Origin: CAVOGJ01 sp963700865 | Lineage (GTDB): Bacteria > Planctomycetota > Planctomycetia > Pirellulales > Pirellulaceae | Length of the DNA stretch: 64,000 nucleotides | NCBI GenBank assembly: GCA_963700865.1 | Contig: CAVOZC010000019.1 | Coordinates: forward strand, 200,449-264,448 | Direction: 5' to 3' | Made by a program: the position numbers and the translations under genes | Shown: piece after piece, positions 8,895 through 17,645 of the stretch | Position numbering within the stretch: position 1 is the first letter of the stretch | How the letters are laid out: the number at the start of each line of letters is the position of its first letter | Notes under the pieces: generated by a model | Databases searched by the model: none | Told to the model about the DNA's origin: nothing | What the model saw: only the letters and a program-made list of their open reading frames with translations

Positions 8895-11544
8895 CGCGAG
8901 CTCACCGAAGGTCGGCTGGCTGCCCAGAGGCCGAGAAACAGACCGATTGCGAGCAAGCCGCCCGCGGGTTCCGGAACGGCTGGCGTCATCGGCACGGATG
9001 AGAATTTGTTGGCATTCCAGATGTTGAAGTCACTCACATCGGTATTTCCATCGCCGTTAAAATCTCCGTGGAGCCAATCGGTGTCCGCGGAAAATTTATT
9101 GCTGTTCCAGATATTGAAGTCGCTGACGTCAACCACCATGTCGCCATTGGCGTCGCCGGGTAAGGCCAGGTAGTGGGTCAGGACCACCTCGGTCGTGGTG
9201 GTGCTGACGATGCGAAATATGCCATCCAATTCGCCGTTACCACTGCCGACGTACAGGGGGCCCGAAGTCGCGTCAACGGAATCAATCGAAATCGCGTCGA
9301 ATGCGCCGAATAGGGTGGCACCGCTGAGTAGCACCTCGGCGACGAAGGAGCCCCGATCGGCCGGTTCCGCCAGTTCGGCGGAGATTTCGATATCGAGTGT
9401 GCCAGCGAGAGTCGCCGCGCCCATCACCACGAGTTGGTCATGCTCCGCGCCCGGCGTTGGTCCGTTGACCCGCATGTGAATGGTACCGCTGGCCATTTGT
9501 GCGAAATTGCCCAGGACCGTGGTCACACCCGTCGAATGGTCGAATTGGGCCCCTGGTTCCAGTGTGCCGCCCTGATTGACGAGGTCGAATGCGACTTCAT
9601 CCACGTGCAGCCTGCCTCCAGTGAACTCAAAACTTCCGCCACTACCGCGGCTTAAACGGGCCGCATACAAGTCGCCACCCGCGAGCGTCAGCTCAGCCAT
9701 CCCTGAACTCTGCCCAATCACGATCTCATCCGTGACTTGTAACCAACCCGCGCCGACGGTCAAACTCGCCTGATCGCCGGCTGCCGGGGCCAGCACGATG
9801 CGTCCCGCCTGTTGACCCACCGAATCGACGGAGACGGTGGCGTCCAAGATATGAACCACGTCGTAACGTGAGGGCTGCCATAACGACGACGTGGTGATGA
9901 CCCCCTGGCCCTGAACATTTTCTTGCACGCCATCCACGCGCCAGTTTTGTATCTGCTCGTAGCGAAGGTTACTCTGTCCCGTGAAACGAATGATACCCGG
10001 GGCGGGCCAGGCGGCTATGTCGTTCAGGTATTCTTCCAGGTCGGTATAGCCGTCACTGTCAAAATCACCGTTATTGTTTGCAACCGCGGTATTCAATCCA
10101 TGTCGTTCCTCCCAGGCGTTCGGTATGCCGTCGCCATCCGTGTCCCAATTGGCGTCCCGGGCGAAGGGAGCCGCTCCCGTCGTCGGATCGGCTCGTAACG
10201 CCAGCATGGCGCCGCCACTCGGTTCCCTCGCTGGGGTCCGCATTGAATGGATCGTCGGCCCAGGCCATGATTTGCCCCGTGCCGGTGCGCGCCTCGTTGA
10301 CGATGCGTTGGTCCAGGGAACTGCGATCCCACCAATTGGCTCCCATATAGGCGAGCACGTGATCGAACGCTTCCTCGGCCGGTAACGTCACACCGACGTT
10401 CACGTCATATGCCGCGCTCTGGTTCGTGGCGAAGGTTGCCGTGGACACATCGTTGGGATCGCCATCCTTGTTGGTGTCCTTAAGATTGCCCGCGGCGTAG
10501 GTGGATGTTGCCGAGGTACTGCCAAAAATCCCCGTCCCCCCACTACGGTATTGCAAATTCGGATTCGATCCGCCAATGGGATCTTCGCCGCCGGGGCCCG
10601 CGAGGTAAAAGTTGTTGATGAAGTTATTGAAGCTGGGTTGTCCGGAGCCGCCGCTGCCAGCCGTTCCAAACCAGTTGTAGAAAACATTGTTGCGAAAGTC
10701 GTTAAACGCGCCGGTGCCCACTTCGCTGCCCACCCGAGGCAAACGGCCTTTTTGATGGGCGTAGAGATTGTTGACCACACTGATCTTCGCGTCCGAGCCG
10801 GCTTGCAACAGCGATCCCAGCGCGTGGCCCGTAAATGACCCACCCCCTTCCGCATCGGCTTGCGGATAATTCTGGCCCTGGGAGATATTCGAGTACTGAA
10901 TGGTCACGTTGTCTGCCAGCTCATTCGCCGATATCGTCTCGTCGGTCGCATAGACGGTCGTGACGTGGTCGATCAGGATTCCCTGGCCGCTGATGTCGAT
11001 GGCATCATAGACATAGGAATCGGGGAAATCGCCCGGCGTCGGGAAAATGCCATCTTCCGGCCGGGAAAACGATCGCATCCCATAGCCCGGAGCGATGGTC
11101 ACGTTGCGAAGCACCGTATTCTGATGATTCGCCTTGACGACGCCACCCATGATGTTGACCGGACCTGGAGCGGTTTGCCCGGCGATCGTCACATGGCTGC
11201 CAAGATTCAGTCGCGATTGCGTGTCCCACCCGTTGTCATGCCCTCGTTCCTCACCGTAGCGACCCAGCCAGAACGTGCCGGCCACGTCGAAAACGATGGT
11301 CCTCCGTGTGTCCGGGGAAAAATTGGCATCATTCAAACCGTAGCGGAGAGTGCCAGGCGGCGTTGTCGCTATAGTTCTTATCGAGCTTCGTCACGTGATA
11401 GACGATCCCTCCTCGTCCGCCCGAAATCTGCCCGGCGGCGCCGCCAGCGCCGGAAAAGGTCGGCAACGATTGACCGAGACACGAAAGAGGCATCACTGCC
11501 AATGCCAGCCAGCAGGGGATGGGCAACAAGTTTCCTGATTTCAC
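8891..11544 (-). CDS. PL1-like pectate lyase with dockerin repeats and PEP-CTERM anchor, frameshifted
   Basis: Three overlapping frames make one secreted protein. 11544 to about 11335 encodes a signal peptide and a SGGRGGIVYHVT start. About 11335 to 10215 encodes the parallel beta-helix with TIVFDVAG, TIAGQTAPG, NVFYNW and related pectate-lyase segments. About 10215 to 8891 encodes a DTDGDGIPNAWEE calcium-binding stretch, an adhesin-like beta-strand domain, two dockerin-type repeats (GDANGDMVVDVSDFN, GDFNGDGNTDVSDFN) and a C-terminal VPEP anchor with hydrophobic helix and arginine. The frame breaks fall at TCTCC (TCTCTC expected) and GGCGCC (extra GC expected), so two-base losses are likely. 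The GTG at 11544 is preceded by GGAGAAG. Likely exported, cleaving polygalacturonan by beta-elimination and tethered at the surface. First gene of the catabolic operon. Confidence 0.85.
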
Positions 11545-11720
11545 GACGTGGCTTCTCCAAATTCGATGGACAACTGCGGAAAGCTCGGAGGCCTCGGTGC
11601 GGCCGGGCAATGGTCCTTGCAAGTCCAATTATGACTCTCGTCGCCACTCTTTCCCATGATTGCACACCACTTCTTCACAATTCGCGAGAGCACCCTGTGC
11701 GGTCTGCAAGTAGGTTCCTC

Positions 11721-11734
11721 GATTTTGCAAAATC
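11721..11734. promoter_or_regulatory. Perfect 14-bp palindrome GATTTTGCAAAATC in divergent promoter
   Basis: A perfect palindrome midway in the 351-base gap (11545-11895) between the minus-strand pectate lyase/GH95/isomerase operon and the plus-strand DUF6298-like gene. The identical 14-mer recurs at 32465-32478. Likely an operator serving both directions (inference). Nothing else was identified in the gap. Confidence 0.5.
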
Positions 11735-11895
11735 CGGCCAATTCAACCGGGACCGCATCTTTTTCGCTTTCGATGAAGGCTCGCTCGGGTCTAGCCTTGA
11801 ACGTCGCGGCCGACCAAACTGCAACAACGGTCTGTCTCTGGAATCTGTCGACTTTGATATATTGCAGTCCCACCCTTAGCGGCGATTCTCTTGCC

Positions 11896-14800
11896 ATGAC
11901 GACTCAACGACGATCGACTTGGGACGGATCATGGGGCCTGACGCGGTGGGCCCTTTGCGCCTGTTTCGCTATGCGTTTGTTTGCAGCGGAGACACCGGTG
12001 CGAACCGCTCCGGATGGTCGGCTCGTTTACGAGACGGAACCGGGTGGCGATCGCCTTCCGGACTTTTCGCATTGCGGGTACGCCGGGGCCGAGTGCGCGA
12101 TTCCCAACGTGCCAGGGGTGCTACGAGTCGTTCCCCAGAAGGGGGACGATGGCCGTCAGATTCAGTCTGCCATCGACTTTGTGGCGGGATTGCCCGTCAA
12201 CAAGGACGGCTTTCGCGGCGCGGTCGTCCTGGCGCCGGGACCTTTGACGTCGCCGGACAGTTGACCATCCGCCAATCGGGCATCGTGCTGCGCGGCGCTG
12301 GTGCGGGTGAGGGGGGGTCGGTCATTCTGGCCGCGGGCACCGATCGTCGTCCGCTGATCACGATCGAGGGGAATACGGATCGTCTGGTCGCTGAACCGAT
12401 TCGCGTGGTTGGCGCGGACGTGCCGGTCGGAAGTTGCACGTTTCACTTGGAGGCCAACCACGGGCTGCAGGTGGGCGATACGATTTTCATCCGCCGCCCC
12501 TGCACGCTCGCCTGGATCAACGCCATCGGCATGAAGACTGGGGGCGTGGACTGGAAGCCGGGTACCCGCGAACTTGTTTGGGATCGTGTGGTGTTGGCAG
12601 TGGATGGTCCGGTCATTTCAATTGACGCTCCGATCACGACCGCCATCACGAAGGAGTATGGTCAGGCCACCGTGCAAGCTTACGACGGATCCAAACGGAC
12701 GAAACACGTCGGCATTGAGGATCTGCAGTTAACGAGCGCATACGATGCCAACTGTCCACAGGACGAACAGCACGCGTGGTATGGGGTCGCGATCCAGAAT
12801 GCCCAGGATACCTGGATACGCCGCTGTGCGTTTCGTCACTTCGCTGGCGGATCGGTGACTCTTGGGGAAACTACGAAATGGGTCTCGGTCGTCGACTGTC
12901 TGTCCGAGGCACCGATTTCCGAGCCAGCCGGCTATCGGCGTCATACTTACTTCACCCGAGGCCAGTTGACGCTGTTCTTGCGGTGCTGGTCCGAACAGGG
13001 GCGACATGACTTTGCGACCGGCCATTGTGCGGCGGGTCCCAATGCGTTCGTGAACTGCCAGGCGGCACATGCCTTATCCGCGAGTGGCCCGATTGAAAGC
13101 TGGTCCGCCGGCGTGCTCTACGACAACGTCCGCATCGACGGCGCCGGACTGCAGCTTGGGAATCAGGGGGTCCATCCGCCAGGAACCGGTTGGGCCGCGG
13201 CGAACTGTGTGTTGTGGCAATGTCAGGCGGCCGACGTGCAGTGCGATCGACCGCCGACGGCCAACAACTGGGTCTTGGGCGTGTGGGCGACGGTGACGGG
13301 TGATGGCTCGATCACGGGTTCAAGCGATTTCGTCAAGCCGCTAAGTCTCTATCAGGCCCAGTTGGAGGACCGCCTGGGGCCGGATGTGGCCAGTCACGTG
13401 GGCCCATTTTGCCTGCAGCTGGTCTCTTCCACGAATCCGACGCTTGCCCAGGCCGCACAATTCGCCGCGGCGTCGACGCAGCCCGCGTGTCAATTGATCG
13501 ACCTGATCCGAGAGAATCACCGCAGCGGCGCGCGTCCGGCGGCTGCCGACGCGGCCTTGCGCCAATTCGTCGCCGACGCCTCGGATGACGTTGAGGTCGT
13601 TCCCCGGCAGACGGCGACATCCGCCCTGCACGTCGATCACGGCTGGCTGGTCGTCGATGGCCGACTCAAGGTCGGCGCCGTGCTCCATCCCATCTGGTGG
13701 CGAGGGAACCTCCGGCAGTCCGAGGCCCCCGCGTTTGGACCGTCCATCACGCGGTTTGCCCCGGGCCGTGAGGGGCATGGGTTGACCGATCGCCTGGCAG
13801 ACGTCGTCGACGAGATGCAGCGGAAGGGATTTGCCGCGTACGATCATCATTACGGACTGTGGTACGATCGCCGCCGCGACGACCACCTGATGGTCCGCCG
13901 CGCGGACGGAGACGTGGCTCCCCCCTATTACGAACAACCCTTCGCGCGCACGGGAGGACCCGAGCGGGCCTGGGACGGAATGAGCAAGTACGACTTGACG
14001 ACCTACAACCCCTGGTACTGGAAGCGCCTGCGTGATTGGGCGGGTCTGTGCGATCAGCACGGCTTGGTGCTGTTCCACCAGAATTACTTTCAACACAACA
14101 TCCTTGAAGCGGGGGCCCACTGGGCCGATTGTCCCTGGCGCACGGCGAACAATATCAATGACACCGATTTTCCCGAGCCCCCCCCGTACGTCGGCGACAA
14201 ACGTATCTTCTTTGATAGTCTGTTCTATGACGTCCACCAACCTCGCCGACGAGCGCTGCATCGCGCCTACATTCGCCAGTGCCTCGATAACTTCCGCGAT
14301 TGCTCGAATGTGATCCAGTTCACGAGCGAGGAATTTACGGGGCCGTTGGAATTCGTCGAGTTCTGGCTCGACACAATCGCCGAATGGGAACATGAACACG
14401 GGCGCGACGTGCTGGTTGCGTTGAGCTGCACGAAGGACGTCCAGGATGCCATTCTCAACGATCCGGCTCGTCAAGCGATGGTGGATGTGATTGACATCCG
14501 CTACTGGATGTACTCGGGCGATGGAGCCCTCTACGCGCCGGCGGGAGGCAAGCATCTAGCGCCCCGACAACATTTTCGACAGGCAAATCCCAAGCCGAGT
14601 TCGTTTGAGTCGATCGTGCGTGCGGTGAAGGAATACCGCCAACGATTCCCCCAGAAAGCCGTTGTCTATCATGCGGACCAGCATTGCGGTGGGGGGCGAG
14701 ACGGATGGGCCGTGCTCATGGGCGGTGGATCACTGCCCGACATTCCACCGTTGCCCAAGGAGGTCGCGCTGTCGATCCCCCGGCTGACTCCCAACGACGA

Positions 14801-15038
14801 GATCATCACACAAGCGGGCCAACGGTGTCTGGCCGCCGCGAGCGATTGCCTGTTGATCCATTGCCGTGGTGTCAGCACGCCTGTTCAGCTCGATTTACAC
14901 GGCGTTCACGGTGCGTATCGGGCGCAATGGATCGATTCCCGCTCTGGCGAAATCACCAGCGACGAGCGGCTCGAAATTCACGAACACGCGCCGTTTCCCG
15001 CCAAAGCGGATGTGCTCTGGCTGACGCGGGCGGAATGA
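11896..15038 (+). CDS. Secreted two-domain protein: beta-helix plus DUF6298-like TIM-barrel region, frameshifted
   Basis: About 1047 residues after joining two frames near 12240, where a single G appears lost (GGG where GGGG restores VLAPGTFDVAGQ). The N-terminus has a short signal peptide (CFAMRLFAAE). Residues of roughly 60-500 form a parallel beta-helix of pectate-lyase superfamily type (LRGAGAGEGG, WIRRCAFRHF, AFVNCQAAHA). The second half looks like a glycosidase-type barrel, with YDHHYGLWYDRR, TYNPWYWKRLRDWAGLCDQHGL and VIQFTSEEFTGPLEFVEFW, whose E-E pair could be catalytic. I recall this architecture as DUF6298 proteins of Planctomycetes and Bacteroidetes, function unknown to me. Position in a pectin locus between a lyase and GH127 suggests a rhamnogalacturonan-active enzyme. 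Start 11896 gives the signal peptide. Confidence 0.7.
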
Positions 15039-15163
15039 TCGGGTCTGCCCGCCAGAGTTTCCTGTTCGCTGGCGCCATGTCGCCAATGCGGCTGAAGTAC
15101 CCCACGGCGTACGCGGGGGTTTGATCAGCGGGTGCATCACGTAGCCTCGCCACGCGGCGTCGC
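15039..15163. other. Short convergent gap
   Basis: 125 bases between convergent genes. A weak GC-rich hairpin (ACCCC...CGGGGGTTT, about 15099-15122) could act as a terminator. No other signal was seen. Confidence 0.25.
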
Positions 15164-17203
15164 TCACTTGAGCGGCAGCCAGACCGACATTTCCGAGGGG
15201 CCTCGGTTGGACCAGGCGTAGTAGGGAATCAACGGTATGTCGATGGTCCTCGCCGCCCCCTGCTGCAGTGGGCGATACAACACATTCGACCAATCGCCCG
15301 TCGGCTCGGCCAAGCCCTTCAGATGTATTCTTGTGACGCCCTGCAGGAGGCCAGCATCATGGGTCGGAAGAAGCTCCGCCGTCGCCGGAATGGCAACATC
15401 CTGCAGCCGTACGTCGACGGGCAGATCGACCGATTCCAGACAATAGACGATCGGACCGCGGCGGACGGCGACCTGGTTTCGCGTCTCCTCCACCAGCGGG
15501 TGGGCTTCGATCAACTCGGCAGGCATTGGTAATCGCAATTCGACGGTATCGCCGGCTTTCCAGGAGCGGCGTACGTCGAAGTACGTGCCCGGGCTGAGCC
15601 GTTCGCCGACGACTTCGCCGTTGACGCGCACCGAGGCCTCGCTTGCCCACCCAGGAATTCGCCAGGAGACCGCAAAGGGATCGGCGGGACACTCGTCGAC
15701 GCGGACGTTGATGTCCCCCGTCCACGGGTAATCGGTCGTCTGCGTCAATTGGAGCGGTCCGCCCGCAAGTGCGGTGGATAATTGGCTACTGCCGTATAAG
15801 TTGACCGCAATCGTGTCTACCGTCTTGCTGTAGGCGTATCCGTGGACTTCGGCGATCGTGCGCACAACATTGGGAGGGCAACAAAATGACACCAGAAAGG
15901 GTACACGCGTGCGTGGCCAGCGCAGCTCGGTGGGAAGCGGCTCGACCTGTCGCAAGGGATTCACATAGAAATAATTCACACCGTCCAGACTGATGCCCGA
16001 GAGGACACTGTTGTAAAGCGCCAACTCCATAATATCGACGAAACGGGCATCTCCCGTGGCGAGGAACATCCGCCAATTCCACATCACGTTGCCAATATTC
16101 GCGCAGGTCTCGTTGTGGGCGGTGATACTCGGAAGTTGGTAATTGCGTCCATAGGCCTGGTGGACCCGGGATATGTGGGCCTGATCCACGGCACCGTCGG
16201 GTGACGCACCGTCGAACAGGGCTCCGCAGGCACCGGTGATGTACATCTTGCGACGGACGACATTCCGCCAGACCGCAGCCAGCGGCCGCCATAATTGGTC
16301 GTCCCCCGTTTCCAGGTACAAATCGGCCGCCCCGGCGTACAGGTAATTCGCGCGAACCGCATGTCCGGCTGCCTGATCTTGTTCCGCGAAGGGAATGCGG
16401 TCCTGATTGTCGTCCCCTCCGTCGACCACCAGGGCTCGCATCTCCAGAAATGTTTTTGCCAATTCCAAATATCGTTCGTCCCCCGTCACGCGGTACAGTT
16501 CGACGATGCCCATGTAATGGGACGGGCAGACGGAATTCTTCGCCAGCTCGGGCGTGGGATGTTGAAAACGACGGACGAGAAAATCGGCAGCCTTCTTGCC
16601 GGCCTCCAGCAAACGATTTTCTCCTGTCGTCCGCTGGTGGATACAGGCCGCCGTCATCAAGTGTCCCATGTTGTACATTTCAAACGCAAAGCGATCTTGA
16701 AATGGCTGCACACCGGGAACACCATTGCGCTGCCCAATCAATACGGGAGTATGGATGTATCCATCGTCCCGTTGGGCAGCCACAATCGCCTCGGTCGCCT
16801 GGTCCAGGCGTGTTTTCAGTTCCGGGTCGCGGCTGACCGCGTACACCGCGCTGGCGGCCTCCACCCACTTGTAAAAGTCGCCATCGTTCCAGGCGGCCCC
16901 GTGGTAGTCGCCGTCCATTTTCCCGGCGGCAATCAAGAAATGCTCGTAGAAGGGCTTGTACTTCGAACCCCTCATGAGCTCCCACATGCCGGGAACCGAG
17001 CGGTCTCGCACGGTCGCAAACCGATCGGCCCAGAAGCCTCGTGTCCACCTCACCTCATCCAGGCGAATCGGCAGATACTTTGCCTGCGGGCTGTGTGAGG
17101 TGTCGACAATCCCGCCACTTCCCGCCGACGCAACCGTGGCGGCGAGTGTCCACAACAGAGCAGGCAGCCATCGCTGTGGTTGACTTCGGCTTGACGACAT
17201 CAT
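15164..17203 (-). CDS. GH127 (DUF1680) beta-L-arabinofuranosidase-type glycoside hydrolase
   Basis: 679 residues with an N-terminal signal peptide (RWLPALLWTLAATVASA). It matches the DUF1680/GH127 (alpha/alpha)6 barrel: WTRGFWADRF, GAAWNDGDFYKWVEA, YMGIVELYRVTGD, then the signature metal and catalytic cysteine cluster, E365 and C367 in HNETCA and C441-C442 in SFCCPPN. These equal the Glu/Cys/Cys/Cys set known for family member HypBA1. Members cleave beta-L-arabinofuranosides, and relatives act on rhamnogalacturonan-II side chains. No frameshift is present. It diverges from the pectate lyase at 17646. The ATG at 17203 was preferred because it sits directly before the signal peptide; 17200 is equivalent. 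Confidence 0.92.
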   Translation of the reverse strand: MMSSSRSQPQRWLPALLWTLAATVASAGSGGIVDTSHSPQAKYLPIRLDEVRWTRGFWADRFATVRDRSVPGMWELMRGSKYKPFYEHFLIAAGKMDGDYHGAAWNDGDFYKWVEAASAVYAVSRDPELKTRLDQATEAIVAAQRDDGYIHTPVLIGQRNGVPGVQPFQDRFAFEMYNMGHLMTAACIHQRTTGENRLLEAGKKAADFLVRRFQHPTPELAKNSVCPSHYMGIVELYRVTGDERYLELAKTFLEMRALVVDGGDDNQDRIPFAEQDQAAGHAVRANYLYAGAADLYLETGDDQLWRPLAAVWRNVVRRKMYITGACGALFDGASPDGAVDQAHISRVHQAYGRNYQLPSITAHNETCANIGNVMWNWRMFLATGDARFVDIMELALYNSVLSGISLDGVNYFYVNPLRQVEPLPTELRWPRTRVPFLVSFCCPPNVVRTIAEVHGYAYSKTVDTIAVNLYGSSQLSTALAGGPLQLTQTTDYPWTGDINVRVDECPADPFAVSWRIPGWASEASVRVNGEVVGERLSPGTYFDVRRSWKAGDTVELRLPMPAELIEAHPLVEETRNQVAVRRGPIVYCLESVDLPVDVRLQDVAIPATAELLPTHDAGLLQGVTRIHLKGLAEPTGDWSNVLYRPLQQGAARTIDIPLIPYYAWSNRGPSEMSVWLPLK

Positions 17204-17324
17204 GGTCACCGTTTGCAGGGGGAAGCCTCGGCGGCATTTGGCGACGATGACCGGCTTGCAGCGCACGAGCATGTGGAAGTCCAAAGTGTTTCGAGTCTAG
17301 CACCTGACTTGCCCAGGCCCAAGC

Positions 17325-17465
17325 AGTCTTGTCATTTCCCACCATTTCGGCAGCATCGGCATGGATTGATCGGAGCGTGCTTTTCGTGCTCCTGCTCGTG
17401 CCTTCCGGTTACGAGCACCGTTCCCCTGAGCACGGGCACGACGAGTGGGTGAAAATGCGGGTGGT
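17325..17465 (-). repeat. Dispersed intergenic repeat, copy 1 (GAGCAC-rich)
   Basis: The reverse complement shares blocks with 47215-47340 and 54600-54775: a TGAGGGGAACGGTGCTCGT block, a GAGCACGA-rich block and a terminal GGGAAATGACAAGNCT block. It lies in the divergent gap upstream of GH127 and the pectate lyase. Confidence 0.55.
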
Positions 17466-17541
17466 GACAGGCCCCGGCAGGTCGGGGTGAATCGGCACGA
17501 ATCGAAGGGCAGCCGCCCACTTGTGCGTGAAAGCTGGGCGA

Positions 17542-17565
17542 AATGCAAAAAGTCCGTTTTGCATT
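17542..17565. promoter_or_regulatory. Inverted repeat AATGCAAAA-N6-TTTTGCATT in divergent promoter
   Basis: Nine-base perfect arms with a six-base spacer, about 80 bases before the pectate lyase start and in the gap shared with GH127 (17204-17645). The TTTTGCA half-sites match the 14-mers at 11721 and 32465. Candidate operator. Confidence 0.45.
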
Positions 17566-17645
17566 GCAAGAATTGGATGTTTCCACGTGATAGAATCGGC
17601 GTTTCGAACTCGCGCGCTGTTTTGGTTTTGTTTCGAGGAGCAAGA

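Noticed and set aside
13341..14555. 404-codon minus-strand frame
   Set aside because: Opposite strand of the DUF6298-like gene, without motifs or ribosome site.
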